From positions 186,001 to 250,000 of the forward strand of contig NZ_JADLJL010000003.1 of the NCBI RefSeq assembly GCF_015680235.1: a stretch of DNA of 64,000 bases. Direction: 5' to 3'. Source of the DNA: Pseudomonas guariconensis (lineage in GTDB: Bacteria > Pseudomonadota > Gammaproteobacteria > Pseudomonadales > Pseudomonadaceae). Every line of letters begins with the position of its first letter. Positions within the stretch are counted from its first letter, which is position 1. A program made the position numbers and the translations under genes. This document shows, one piece after another, positions 30,335 to 39,192 of the stretch. The notes beneath the pieces were generated by a model. It made no database searches, was not told the DNA's origin, and saw only the letters and a list, made by a program, of their open reading frames with translations.

Positions 30335-30348
30335 ACAACAATAAACAA
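30335..30348 (+). promoter_or_regulatory. Candidate Hfq/Crc (CA) motif before the permease start
   Basis: ACAACAATAAACAA lies 14-27 nt before the start codon, in the translation-initiation region, as in known Crc targets. Confidence 0.5.
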
Positions 30349-30361
30349 GTGAGCCTGCTCC

Positions 30362-31879
30362 ATGACTACGTCCCCTAGCACGTCTCCCACCAAGCGCCCC
30401 GAAGATGAAAATCTCGGGCTTGGTGCCAACTTGGCTTATGGTCTGCAACACGTATTGACCATGTATGGGGGCATCGTCGCCGTACCCCTGATCCTGGGTC
30501 AGGCTGCCGGCCTGGCCCCGGCCGAAATCGGCATCCTGATCGCCGCCTCGTTGTTCGCCGGTGGCCTGGCGACCCTGCTGCAGACCCTCGGCCTGCCGTT
30601 CTTCGGCTGTCAGCTGCCGTTGGTGCAAGGGGTTTCGTTCGCAGGCGTGGCGACCATGGGTGCGATCCTCAGCAGCCAGGATGGCGGTGGCCTGCCGGGC
30701 GTACTCGGTGCGGTCATGGCCGCCTCGTTGATCGGCTTTTTGATCACCCCGGTGTTCTCGCGCATCACCAAGTTCTTCCCGCCGCTGGTGACCGGTATCG
30801 TCATCACCACCATCGGCCTGACCCTGATGCCGGTCGCCGCGCGCTGGGTCATGGGCGGCAACAGCGCCTCGCCGGAATTCGGCAGCGTGGCCAACATCGG
30901 CCTGGCAGCGCTGACCTTCGCCATCGTCCTGCTGCTGAGCAAGCTGGGCAGCGCGACCATCTCGCGCCTGTCGATCCTCCTGGCCATGGTGATCGGTACC
31001 TTGATCGCCTGGGCCCTGGGCATGACCGACTTCAGCAAGGTCGCCGAAGGCCCGGTCTTCGCCTTCCCCACCCCCTTCCACTTTGGCATGCCGACCTTCC
31101 ACATCGCCGCGATCCTGTCGATGTGCATCGTGATCATGGTGACCCTGGTGGAAACCTCGGCGGACATCCTCGCCGTGGGTGAGATCATCGACACCAAGGT
31201 CGACTCCAAGCGCCTGGGCAACGGCCTGCGCGCTGACATGGCATCGAGCATCCTGGCGCCGATCTTCGGCTCCTTCACCCAGAGCGCCTTCGCCCAGAAC
31301 GTAGGCCTGGTGGCCGTGACCGGCGTGAAGAGCCGTTACGTGGTGGCTACCGGCGGCGTGATCCTGGTGGTGCTGGGCCTGCTGCCGATCATGGGCCGGG
31401 TGATTGCTGCGGTACCGACCCCGGTACTGGGTGGCGCGGGCATCGTGCTGTTCGGCACCGTGGCAGCCAGTGGTATCCGCACCCTGGCGACGGTCAACTA
31501 CAAGAACAACGTCAACCTGATCATCGTCGCCGCCTCCCTGGGCTTCGGCATGATCCCGATCGCCGCGCCGACCTTCTACCATCACTTCCCGAGCTGGTTC
31601 GAAACCATCTTCCACTCGGGCATCAGCTCCGCAGCGATCATGGCGATCCTGCTGAACCTGATCTTCAACCACTTCAAGACCGGCAACTCGGACCAGCAAT
31701 CGGTATTCGCCGCCGGCTACGAACGCACCATCCAGTACTCGGACATCTCGTGCCTGCGCGATGGCGACTATTTCAAGGATGGCAAGCTGTTCGATGCCGA
31801 TGGCAACGAGGTACCGGTAATGGAACTCGACGAGCATGGCAACCAAGCGCCCCGGCGCAAGGCGTTAGCCGAGCACTGA
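30362..31879 (+). CDS. NCS2 uracil/xanthine-type permease
   Basis: A 505-residue member of the nucleobase:cation symporter-2 family (NAT branch) with about 12-14 membrane segments. Signatures: GLQHVLTMYGG near the N-terminus, VQGVSFAGVATMG, and the NAT motif region SFTQSAFAQNVGLVAVTGVKSRYV (Q/E-N-x-G-x-x-x-x-T). The FAQNVGLVAVT form fits xanthine/urate transporters (PbuX, UacT) more than uracil transporters. The C-terminal ~60 residues are a hydrophilic tail (YERTIQYSDISCLRDGDYF). It interrupts the mapZ-radA neighbourhood known from P. aeruginosa and has its own promoter region and terminator. Confidence 0.9.
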   Translation: MTTSPSTSPTKRPEDENLGLGANLAYGLQHVLTMYGGIVAVPLILGQAAGLAPAEIGILIAASLFAGGLATLLQTLGLPFFGCQLPLVQGVSFAGVATMGAILSSQDGGGLPGVLGAVMAASLIGFLITPVFSRITKFFPPLVTGIVITTIGLTLMPVAARWVMGGNSASPEFGSVANIGLAALTFAIVLLLSKLGSATISRLSILLAMVIGTLIAWALGMTDFSKVAEGPVFAFPTPFHFGMPTFHIAAILSMCIVIMVTLVETSADILAVGEIIDTKVDSKRLGNGLRADMASSILAPIFGSFTQSAFAQNVGLVAVTGVKSRYVVATGGVILVVLGLLPIMGRVIAAVPTPVLGGAGIVLFGTVAASGIRTLATVNYKNNVNLIIVAASLGFGMIPIAAPTFYHHFPSWFETIFHSGISSAAIMAILLNLIFNHFKTGNSDQQSVFAAGYERTIQYSDISCLRDGDYFKDGKLFDADGNEVPVMELDEHGNQAPRRKALAEH

Positions 31880-31899
31880 TCGCCGCTTGAGGTGATCGA

Positions 31900-31937
31900 G
31901 GGGAGCCGACGCGCATCGTCGGCTCCCCTTTTTCTTT
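31900..31937 (+). terminator. Strong intrinsic terminator of the permease gene
   Basis: A perfect 12-bp stem GGGGAGCCGACG with loop CGCAT is followed by TTTTTCTTT, 21 bp after the stop. Confidence 0.93.
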
Positions 31938-31950
31938 ACATCGCAAAAAT

Positions 31951-32083
31951 GGGCGCGCTTTGCGCCCCTTTCGCGGCACAAGGCCGCTCCTACAGGAAGA
32001 ACATCACCATCAGGCGTCGTTGATCCGATCATAGTCATCTGTAGGGGCGGCCTTGTGCCGCTAAAGGGCTGCGAAGCAGCCCC
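31951..32083. repeat. REP pair (inverted) with flanking palindromes
   Basis: Units 31968-31996 and 32038-32067 (the second with two changes) plus GGGCGCGCTTTGCGCCC and GGGCTGCGAAGCAGCCC palindromes between the converging permease and radA genes. Confidence 0.85.
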
Positions 32084-32097
32084 AGCAACGGTACGTC

Positions 32098-33465
32098 CTA
32101 CTCGAACAATGCATCCAGCGCCTGCTCGAGACGTGTCACGGCAATGACCTGTAACCCCGCCGGCGGCTCCTTGGGCGCGTTGCCCTTGGGCACGATCGCT
32201 CGCTTGAAGCCGTGCTTGGCCGCTTCCTTAAGCCGCTCCTGGCCGCTGGGCACCGGGCGCACCTCGCCGGACAGGCCGATCTCGCCAAACACCAGCAGCC
32301 CATGGGCCAGCGGACGATTGCGCAGGCTGGACATCACCGCGGCCAGCAAGGCCAGGTCCGACGCGGTCTCCAGCACCTTCACCCCGCCCACCACGTTGAG
32401 GAACACGTCCTGGTCATGGGTTGGAATACCGCCATGGCGGTGCAGGACCGCCAGCAACATGGCCAGGCGGTTCTGGTCCAGGCCCAGGGTAACGCGTCGG
32501 GGGTTGGCCAGGTGGCTATCGTCCACCAGCGCCTGCACCTCCACCAGCATCGGCCGGGTGCCCTCCCAGGTAGCCATGACCACGCTGCCGGGGACTTCTT
32601 CCTGGGTGCGGTTGAGGAAGATCGCGGAGGGGTTGGAGACTTCCTTCAGACCGCGGTCGGTCATGCCGAACACGCCCAGCTCGTTGACCGCACCGAAGCG
32701 GTTCTTCACTGCACGCAACAGGCGCAAACGCCCATCGGATTCCCCTTCGAAGTACAACACCGTGTCGACCATGTGCTCGAGCACACGCGGCCCGGCCAGC
32801 GAGCCTTCCTTGGTCACATGGCCGACCAGGAAGATCGCCGTGCCGCTCTGCTTGGCATAGCGCACCAGCAAGGCCGTGCTCTCGCGCACCTGGGCCACGC
32901 CGCCGGGAGCCGACTGCAACTGCTCGGTGAAGATGGTCTGGATCGAGTCGATGACCATCACCCGTGGTTTTTCCTGGCGCGCGGTGGCGATGATCGACTC
33001 GATGCAGGTCTCGGTCATCACCTTGAGCTGGTCCTGGGGCAGGCCCAGGCGACGTGAACGCATGGCCACCTGCTGCTGGGATTCCTCGCCGGTGACATAG
33101 AGTGCCGGCATGCGCGTGGCGATGTTGCACAGCGTCTGCAGCAGGATGGTCGACTTGCCGATGCCCGGGTCACCACCGATCAGCACCACCGAGCCGTCCA
33201 CCAGCCCACCGCCCAACACGCGGTCCAGTTCGGCACTGCTGGTGGTGAAGCGCGGGATCTCCTCGACGCTGACCTCGGCCAGGGTCTTGATCTGCGCCTG
33301 TTGCCCGGCCCAACCGGTACGCCCGGCAGGCGCCGCGGCGCCGCCGCTTTCGATCATGGTCTCGACCAGAGTGTTCCAGGCCCCGCACTCGCCGCATTGG
33401 CCGGCCCATTTGGGGAAGGTCGCGCCGCACTCGGTGCAGCCATACAAGCGCTTGGCCTTGGCCAT
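32098..33465 (-). CDS. radA: DNA repair protein RadA
   Basis: RadA is a RecA-like branch-migration helicase in recombination repair. The 455-residue protein has the N-terminal C4 zinc finger (C10-x2-C and C-x2-C in CTECGATFPKWAGQCGECGAW), Walker A GDPGIGKST, the RadA-specific KNRFG motif and a C-terminal Lon-protease-like domain (GEIGLSGEVRPV, without the catalytic Ser). Full length. It is divergent from mscL, the Pseudomonas order. Confidence 0.97.
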   Translation of the reverse strand: MAKAKRLYGCTECGATFPKWAGQCGECGAWNTLVETMIESGGAAAPAGRTGWAGQQAQIKTLAEVSVEEIPRFTTSSAELDRVLGGGLVDGSVVLIGGDPGIGKSTILLQTLCNIATRMPALYVTGEESQQQVAMRSRRLGLPQDQLKVMTETCIESIIATARQEKPRVMVIDSIQTIFTEQLQSAPGGVAQVRESTALLVRYAKQSGTAIFLVGHVTKEGSLAGPRVLEHMVDTVLYFEGESDGRLRLLRAVKNRFGAVNELGVFGMTDRGLKEVSNPSAIFLNRTQEEVPGSVVMATWEGTRPMLVEVQALVDDSHLANPRRVTLGLDQNRLAMLLAVLHRHGGIPTHDQDVFLNVVGGVKVLETASDLALLAAVMSSLRNRPLAHGLLVFGEIGLSGEVRPVPSGQERLKEAAKHGFKRAIVPKGNAPKEPPAGLQVIAVTRLEQALDALFE

Positions 33466-33640
33466 GGGCTCAGTCTCCTGGAAAAAATCGCCATGATAGC
33501 CGAGCCGGACGTGTCTCGAACGCGTCGTGCGACGACAAAACTATTCGCACTAAACGCAGTCTGTAGCCGCACCGCAACGCATGAAGCGAATTGCTGGCTT
33601 AAACTGCGAATACCTCTCCATTTGTTACAAGGAATAAACC

Positions 33641-34051
33641 ATGGGAATGCTCAGTGAATTCAAGGCCTTCGCGGTCAAGGGCAATGTCGTCGACATGGCA
33701 GTCGGTATCATCATCGGCGCGGCCTTCGGCAAGATCGTATCGTCCTTCGTGGGCGACGTGGTCATGCCGCCGCTGGGCTTGTTGATCGGTGGCGTGGACT
33801 TCAGCGACCTGGCCATCACGCTCAAGGCGGCCGAGGGAGACGTCCCTGCGGTGATGCTGGCGTACGGCAAGTTCATCCAGACCGTGATCGACTTCCTGAT
33901 CGTGGCCTTCGCCATCTTCATGGGCGTGAAGGTGATCAACCGCCTCAAGCGCGAGGAAGCCGTGGCCCCGAGCGCCCCGCCCGTGCCGAGCGCCGAGGAA
34001 ACCCTGCTGACCGAGATTCGCGACCTGCTCAAGGCGCAGAACCGGCAATAA
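33641..34051 (+). CDS. mscL: Large-conductance mechanosensitive channel
   Basis: A 136-residue pore protein that opens under membrane tension to release solutes after hypo-osmotic shock. Pattern: N-terminal amphipathic helix ([20 protein letters not shown]), TM1 pore helix [27 protein letters not shown] loop, TM2 [16 protein letters not shown] and a cytoplasmic helix with a Pro/Ala linker. AAGGAA lies 8 nt before the ATG; a second ATG two codons later is possible. Confidence 0.97.
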   Translation: MGMLSEFKAFAVKGNVVDMAVGIIIGAAFGKIVSSFVGDVVMPPLGLLIGGVDFSDLAITLKAAEGDVPAVMLAYGKFIQTVIDFLIVAFAIFMGVKVINRLKREEAVAPSAPPVPSAEETLLTEIRDLLKAQNRQ

Positions 34052-34061
34052 GCGATACCCT

Positions 34062-34133
34062 CATCGCGGAACAAACCCGCTCCCACAGGGGCTGTGCATG
34101 CAGCCCTTGTGGGAGCGGGCTTGTCCCGCGATT
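34062..34133. repeat. REP pair (inverted)
   Basis: Units 34062-34088 and 34109-34133 around GGGGCTGTGCATGCAGCCC, itself a palindrome, between converging mscL and fpr. Confidence 0.85.
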
Positions 34134-34148
34134 GACCCCAGCGCCGCT

Positions 34149-34925
34149 TTACCAGTAGTTCTCCACCGCCACCTGCCCCGGCCGCTTGCTCAGGCTCAAC
34201 TGCAGGTCGCGCGCCTTCAGCACCTTGCGCGTGTCATCGATCATGTCCGGGTTGCCGCACAGCATGATCCGCGAATGCTCCGGCGACAGCGCCAGGCCCG
34301 CCGCCCTTTCCAGCTCGCCGTTTTCGATCAGCGTGGTGATCCGTGCATTCAATGCCCCCGGGTGCTGCTCGCGGGTGACCACCGGGATGAACTGCAGCTT
34401 GCCCGCGAACTCCGCCAGGTAGTCGCGCCGCTCGAGCCCTGCGATCAGCTCCAGGTAGGCCAGTTCCTTTGCCTCGCGCACCGAATACACCAGCTTGATG
34501 TTGTCGAACCGCTCCCACGCCTCGAAGTCCTGCAGGATCGACATGAACGGCGCGATGCCGGTGCCGGTGGCCAGCAGCCACAGATCGCGGCCGCCGACGA
34601 AGCGGTCCAGGGTCAGGTAGCCGAAGGCCTGGCGGTCGATCAGCAGGTTGTCGCCCTCGCCCAGGCGGCTCAGCTCGCTGGTGAACTCGCCGCCTGGCAC
34701 GACGATGGAGAAGAAGTCGAGGAATTCGTCATGGGGAGCGCTGACCATCGAATAGGCCCGCCATACCACGCTGCCGTCGGCCTTGGTCACACCCAGACGA
34801 GCGAACTGCCCGGCGCGAAAGCGAAACCCTGCGTCGCGGGTGACCCGCAAGGTGAACAGGCTGGTGGTCAACGGCTGGACGTCGAGCAGGGTCTGGCGAG
34901 TGAACTTGTCGGCGCTGGCGGTCAT
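34149..34925 (-). CDS. fpr: Ferredoxin--NADP+ reductase
   Basis: A 258-residue flavoenzyme moving electrons between NADPH and ferredoxin or flavodoxin. FAD-binding motif RAYSMVSAP, phosphate-binding FSIVVPGGEFTSEL, NADPH-binding ATGTGIAPFMSIL, and a C-terminal ENYW whose terminal Trp should stack on the flavin. The position beside mscL matches PA4615 in P. aeruginosa, the FprB type as I recall. Start at 34925 after GGAG by 6 nt; the longer frame is upstream sequence. Confidence 0.93.
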   Translation of the reverse strand: MTASADKFTRQTLLDVQPLTTSLFTLRVTRDAGFRFRAGQFARLGVTKADGSVVWRAYSMVSAPHDEFLDFFSIVVPGGEFTSELSRLGEGDNLLIDRQAFGYLTLDRFVGGRDLWLLATGTGIAPFMSILQDFEAWERFDNIKLVYSVREAKELAYLELIAGLERRDYLAEFAGKLQFIPVVTREQHPGALNARITTLIENGELERAAGLALSPEHSRIMLCGNPDMIDDTRKVLKARDLQLSLSKRPGQVAVENYW

Positions 34926-35092
34926 GACGGACTCCATCGGGCAGGTGCGCCCAGTGTCGCGCAAAGCGCCAGGGATGAACACCGACGGTTTGTAGGGCCT
35001 CGTCGTACAAGCCGGCGGCAAAGCCCTGTAGAATCGCGCCCCTGAAGCTCGTCGTGGTCCGCGCCGAGCAGATACGCACCGAGCCCTACGCC

Positions 35093-36217
35093 ATGCCCCT
35101 GCTGACCAGCCCCTTCGCCGAACTTGACCTGATCCGCCAGCCGGACCAGGCCAACGACCCCCTGCAAGCCTTCGACGCCGCCGACGAATACCTGCTGGCG
35201 CACCTGGCCAGCCAGGCGCCCACCGCCGATTGCCGGGTGCTGGTGCTCAACGACAGCTTCGGCGCCCTAGCCGCCAGCCTGGCCGGCCAGATGGCGGTGA
35301 CCAGCAGTGGTGACTCGCACCTGGGCCATTTGGCACTGGAAAAGAACCTGGCACGCAATGGCAAGCCATTCGACGCCGTGCCCTTCGTGCCCGCCAGCGA
35401 AGCCTGGCAGGGGCCGTTCGACCGCGTGCTGATACGCGTGCCCAAGACCCTGGCGCTGCTGGAAGAGCAATTGATCCGCCTGCAAGGCCACCTGGCCCCT
35501 GACGCCCAGGTGATCGCTGGAGCCATGATCAAGCACCTGCCCCGCGCCGCAGGCGACCTGATGGAGAAGTACATCGGTCCGGTGCAGGCTTCGCTGGCGC
35601 AGAAGAAGGCGCGCCTGCTCACCGCGACCGTCGCCGAACGCCCTGCCGCGCGCTCACCCTACCCCAGCCGCTACCGCCTGGACGCGCCAGCCCTCGAGCT
35701 GGTCAACCATGCCAACGTGTTCTGCCGTGAAGGGCTGGACATCGGCACCCGCGCCTTCCTACCCCACCTGCCCCGCGACCTGGGCCGGGCACGCGTGGCC
35801 GACCTTGGCTGCGGCAATGGCGTACTGGCGATCGCCAGCGCCCTGGCCAACCCCGATGCGCACTACACCCTGGTGGACGAGTCGTACATGGCGGTGCAGT
35901 CGGCCCAGGAGAACTGGCGCGCGGCGCTGGGTGATCGGGACGCGAACATCCGCCCTGCCGATGGCCTGGCCGGGCAGGAAAAACAGTCGCTGGACGTGGT
36001 GCTGTGCAACCCGCCGTTCCATCAGCAGCAGGTGGTGGGGGACTTCCTTGCCTGGCGCATGTTCCAGCAAGCCCGCGAGGCATTGGTGGTGGGTGGGGCG
36101 CTTTATATAGTGGGCAACCGTCATCTGGGTTACCACAGCAAGCTGGGGCGGTTGTTCCGGGGGGTGGAGCAGGTGGCGGCGACGCCGAAGTTCGTGATCC
36201 TCAAGGCCCGCAAGTAA
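35093..36217 (+). CDS. rlmG: 23S rRNA (guanine(1835)-N(2))-methyltransferase
   Basis: A 374-residue RsmC/RlmG-type enzyme with two tandem methyltransferase-like folds: an inactive N-terminal one (about 1-185) and an active C-terminal one with SAM motif VADLGCGNGVLAIAS and the catalytic NPPF in VLCNPPFHQ. It methylates G1835 of 23S rRNA. The start at 35093 (MPLLTSPFAELDLIR) gives the family length. It is divergent from fpr. Confidence 0.93.
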   Translation: MPLLTSPFAELDLIRQPDQANDPLQAFDAADEYLLAHLASQAPTADCRVLVLNDSFGALAASLAGQMAVTSSGDSHLGHLALEKNLARNGKPFDAVPFVPASEAWQGPFDRVLIRVPKTLALLEEQLIRLQGHLAPDAQVIAGAMIKHLPRAAGDLMEKYIGPVQASLAQKKARLLTATVAERPAARSPYPSRYRLDAPALELVNHANVFCREGLDIGTRAFLPHLPRDLGRARVADLGCGNGVLAIASALANPDAHYTLVDESYMAVQSAQENWRAALGDRDANIRPADGLAGQEKQSLDVVLCNPPFHQQQVVGDFLAWRMFQQAREALVVGGALYIVGNRHLGYHSKLGRLFRGVEQVAATPKFVILKARK

Positions 36218-36225
36218 TTTATTTT

Positions 36226-36244
36226 GGGGCTGCTTTGCAGCCCC
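36226..36244. terminator. Hairpin between rlmG and the cio operon, possible bidirectional terminator
   Basis: GGGGCTGC-TTT-GCAGCCCC, a perfect 8-bp stem between converging genes. Neither side has a good T-run. The same palindrome recurs beside REPs elsewhere in the window. Confidence 0.45.
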
Positions 36245-36250
36245 GATGAC

Positions 36251-36391
36251 TCAGTGGGTACTCAACCCCGCCGCACTCATGAACATCCGCATCAGCCAGG
36301 CCACGATGCCCAGCGCTGCCACGCTCCCCGCCCAGATCAGCACCAGCCAGCCCAGGCGTTGCCAAAGCGGTTTCTTCTCTTCAACCACCAT
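36251..36391 (-). CDS. DUF2474 small membrane protein of the cio operon
   Basis: A 46-residue protein (MVVEEKKPLWQRLGWLVLIW...) found by reading the minus strand after cioB. It has one membrane helix (about 14-34, WLVLIWAGSVAALGIVAWL), a charged N-terminus and ends GLSTH. It starts 11 bp after the cioB stop with a perfect AGGAGG 7 nt before its ATG, so it is certainly translated from the cio mRNA. DUF2474 proteins follow cioAB/cydAB genes and may play the accessory role that CydX plays in E. coli cytochrome bd. Confidence 0.9.
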   Translation of the reverse strand: MVVEEKKPLWQRLGWLVLIWAGSVAALGIVAWLMRMFMSAAGLSTH

Positions 36392-36402
36392 CACCGAACC
36401 TC

Positions 36403-37410
36403 CTAGTGATAACCGTGCTCATGGGTGACCTTGCCGCGGAACACGTAGTAGCTCCAGAAGGTGTACCCAAGGATGAACGGCAGGATGAACAACGTCCCCA
36501 CCAGCATGAAGCCCTGGCTCTGCGGTGGCGCCGCGGCGTCCCAGATCGAGATCGACGGCGGGATGATGTTCGGCCACAGGCTGATCCCCAGGCCGCTGTA
36601 GCCAAGGAAGATCAACACCAGCGTGAGCAGGAACGGCGTGTAGTGCGCATTGCGTGCCACCGCCCGCAGCAACCCGTAGAAGGTCACCAGCACCAGGATC
36701 GGCACCGGCATGAACCAGATCAGGTTCGGCATGCTGAACCAACGGTCGGCGATCTGTGGGTAAGCCAACGGCGTCCACAGGCTGACGATGCCGATCACTG
36801 CCAACAGCACCAGCGCCAGGGGCTTGCCCAGGTCATGCATCTGCTGTTGCAACGGCCCTTCGGTCTTCATGATCAGCCAGGTGCAGCCCAGCAGGGTATA
36901 GGCGACGATCAGGCCCACGCCGGAGAACAGGCTGAAGGGGGTCAGCCAGTCCAGGGCGCCGCCGGCATAGTGCCGGTCCACCACCTTGAAGCCCTCGATG
37001 AAAGCGCCCAGGGCCACGCCCTGGAAGAAGGTCGCCACCAACGAGCCGCCGATGAACGCCTTGTCCCAGATATGGCGCTTCTCGGCCGTGGCCTTGAAGC
37101 GGAACTCGAAGGCCACGCCGCGGAAAATCAGCCCCACCAGCATCAGGATCAGCGGCAGATACAGCGCCTCGAGCACCACCGAATAGGCCATCGGGAAGGC
37201 CCCGAACAGCCCGGCACCACCGAGCACCAGCCAAGTCTCGTTGCCGTCCCACACGGGGGCGACGGTGTTCATCATCACATCACGATCACGCTCGCCCTTG
37301 ACGAAGGGGAAGAGCATGCCGATACCCAAGTCGAAGCCGTCCATCACCACATACATCATGACGCCGAAGATGATGATCACGGCCCAGATCAACGGAAGGT
37401 CGATACCCAT
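36403..37410 (-). CDS. cioB: Cyanide-insensitive terminal oxidase subunit II
   Basis: A 335-residue CydB-family membrane protein with about 8-9 helices. The N-terminus has the family motif MYVVMDGFDLGIGML, then NTVAPVWDGNETWLV and GLIFRGVAFEFRFK. It pairs with CioA to form a quinol oxidase that reduces O2 to water without proton pumping. It begins 3 bp after the cioA stop, indicating translational coupling, and is followed by the DUF2474 gene. Confidence 0.95.
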   Translation of the reverse strand: MGIDLPLIWAVIIIFGVMMYVVMDGFDLGIGMLFPFVKGERDRDVMMNTVAPVWDGNETWLVLGGAGLFGAFPMAYSVVLEALYLPLILMLVGLIFRGVAFEFRFKATAEKRHIWDKAFIGGSLVATFFQGVALGAFIEGFKVVDRHYAGGALDWLTPFSLFSGVGLIVAYTLLGCTWLIMKTEGPLQQQMHDLGKPLALVLLAVIGIVSLWTPLAYPQIADRWFSMPNLIWFMPVPILVLVTFYGLLRAVARNAHYTPFLLTLVLIFLGYSGLGISLWPNIIPPSISIWDAAAPPQSQGFMLVGTLFILPFILGYTFWSYYVFRGKVTHEHGYH

Positions 37411-37413
37411 GGC

Positions 37414-38850
37414 TCAGTTCTCCTTGCTCAAGCTGGCGGAGTCGGCCTCATGGCCCTCATCGGCGGCGGACAACGGCCGTGCCGGCGTACGTTTCTGGCC
37501 AGGGCCGCCAGGGTTCTGCTCGTCGCCCTCCCCGGTCTTCGGCCCTTTGCGCACCAGGCGCAGCATGTAGCCAAGGCCAGTACCGAACAGGGCGAAGTAG
37601 ACCACCACGAAAATCACCAAGGTCAGGCCGAGCTGGCCGTAGCTGTGGTTGGACACGCCATCGGCAGTGCGCATCAGGCCGTAGACCACCCACGGCTGGC
37701 GACCGATCTCGGTGGTGAACCAGCCGGCCAGCAGGGCGATCAACCCCGAGGGGCCCATCCACAGCGCGAAATGCAGGAACGGCCGCGAGCTGTACAAGGT
37801 GCCGCGCTTGCGCAGCCAGAGGCTCCAGAAGCCACAGACGATCATCAGCAGGCCCAGGCCGACCATGACCCGGAACGACCAGAACACGATGGTCGAATTG
37901 GGGCGGTCCTCCGGCGGGAACTCCTTCATCGCCGGTACCTGCTTATCCAGGCTGTGGGTCAGGATCAGGCTGCCCAAGGCCGGGATCTCGACCTTGAAGC
38001 GGGTGGTTTCGGCTTCCATGTCGGGAAGGCCGAAGAGGATCAGCGGGGTCGATTCACCGGGGGTGTTTTCCCAGTGGCCTTCGATGGCCGCAATCTTCAC
38101 CGGCTGGTGCTTGAGGGTGTTCAGGCCGTGGAAGTCTCCGATCACCGCCTGGATCGGCGCGACGATCAGCGCCATCCACATGGCCATCGACAGCATTTTG
38201 CGCACCGCCGGGTTATCGCGCCCGCGCAGTAAGTGCCAAGCCGCCGAAGCACCGACGAAGAAGGCCGTGGAGACGAACGCAGCGGTGGCCATGTGCATCA
38301 GGCGGAAGGGGAAGGACGGGTTGAAGATCACCGCCAACCAGTCCACCGGTACCACCCGGCCATCGATGATCTCGTGGCCCTGGGGGGTTTGCATCCAGCT
38401 GTTGGAGGCCAGGATCCAGAAGGTCGAGACCAGGGTACCGAGCGCCACCATCACCGTGGAGAAGAAGTGCAGCCCGCGGCCGACCCGGTTCCAGCCGAAC
38501 AGCATCACGCCCAAGAAACCCGCCTCGAGGAAGAAGGCGGTGAGCACTTCATAGGTGAGCAAGGGGCCGGTGATGGCGCCTGCGAAGTCGGAGAAGCGGC
38601 TCCAGTTGGTGCCGAACTGGTAAGCCATGACCAGGCCCGAGACCACGCCCATGCCGAAGTTGACGGCGAAGATCTTCGACCAGAAGTGGTAGAGGTCGCG
38701 GTAGACGTTGTTGTGGGTCCTCAGCCAGAGGCCTTCGAGGACGGCCAGGTAGCTCGCCAGGCCAATGGTGATGGCCGGGAACAGGATGTGAAAGGACACG
38801 GTAAATGCGAACTGGATTCGGGCGAGCTCCAAGGCCTCTAAACCGAACAT
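37414..38850 (-). CDS. cioA: Cyanide-insensitive terminal oxidase subunit I
   Basis: A 478-residue CydA-family subunit carrying the haem groups. Haem ligands include His21 (TVSFHILFPA) and the His in FRLMHMATAAF; the quinol loop is short, as in the CioA branch, which is typical of cyanide-resistant enzymes of Pseudomonas. The GRQPWVVYGLMRTADG segment is conserved. A polar tail of about 45 residues follows the last helix. Upstream (38996-39009) lies a perfect FNR/ANR-type dyad; in P. aeruginosa ANR represses cioAB. Confidence 0.96.
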   Translation of the reverse strand: MFGLEALELARIQFAFTVSFHILFPAITIGLASYLAVLEGLWLRTHNNVYRDLYHFWSKIFAVNFGMGVVSGLVMAYQFGTNWSRFSDFAGAITGPLLTYEVLTAFFLEAGFLGVMLFGWNRVGRGLHFFSTVMVALGTLVSTFWILASNSWMQTPQGHEIIDGRVVPVDWLAVIFNPSFPFRLMHMATAAFVSTAFFVGASAAWHLLRGRDNPAVRKMLSMAMWMALIVAPIQAVIGDFHGLNTLKHQPVKIAAIEGHWENTPGESTPLILFGLPDMEAETTRFKVEIPALGSLILTHSLDKQVPAMKEFPPEDRPNSTIVFWSFRVMVGLGLLMIVCGFWSLWLRKRGTLYSSRPFLHFALWMGPSGLIALLAGWFTTEIGRQPWVVYGLMRTADGVSNHSYGQLGLTLVIFVVVYFALFGTGLGYMLRLVRKGPKTGEGDEQNPGGPGQKRTPARPLSAADEGHEADSASLSKEN

Positions 38851-38995
38851 AGTGCTTCCTCTTCAGGTAATCCGGCGTCCGGGCTCGTGACCTTGACGCC
38901 CACTGCCCCCACGGTTATCGAGTGCGGCGCGTTGGAATTGTTCTGTTCGATCGCAGGGATTGCGGCCAGTGGCCAGATCGTTGCACCTGGAACGA

Positions 38996-39009
38996 TTGAC
39001 CCAGGTCAA
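38996..39009. promoter_or_regulatory. ANR/FNR-type box between cioA and the MFS gene
   Basis: TTGACCCAGGTCAA is a perfect dyad matching TTGAY-N4-RTCAA. It is 146 bp before cioA and 184 bp before the divergent MFS gene in a 342-bp gap (38851-39192) that holds no ORF I can support and no REP. Confidence 0.7.
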
Positions 39010-39192
39010 CGAATGTTGGGAAGCATAGACCCGAATGGGCAGGCGAGCCGTGTGGTTGATTGCCGCGTGACGGGTTGTCCCACCGCCTTGCAGGGCACCG
39101 GGAAAAGTGCCGAAGCGGGCAAACAGCAACCATTTGTTACAAACAGATGATACGCTGCCACGCCTCTAGCGCGCCTAAGTCAAGGGTCACCG

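Noticed and set aside
30254-31846. 530-codon minus-strand frame opposite the uracil/xanthine-type permease
   Set aside because: Same shadow effect; the plus-strand permease has membrane segments, motifs, promoter region and terminator.
36406-38232. 608-codon plus-strand frame over cioB and cioA
   Set aside because: Spans two coupled minus-strand genes and is dominated by His, Gln and Glu without any domain.
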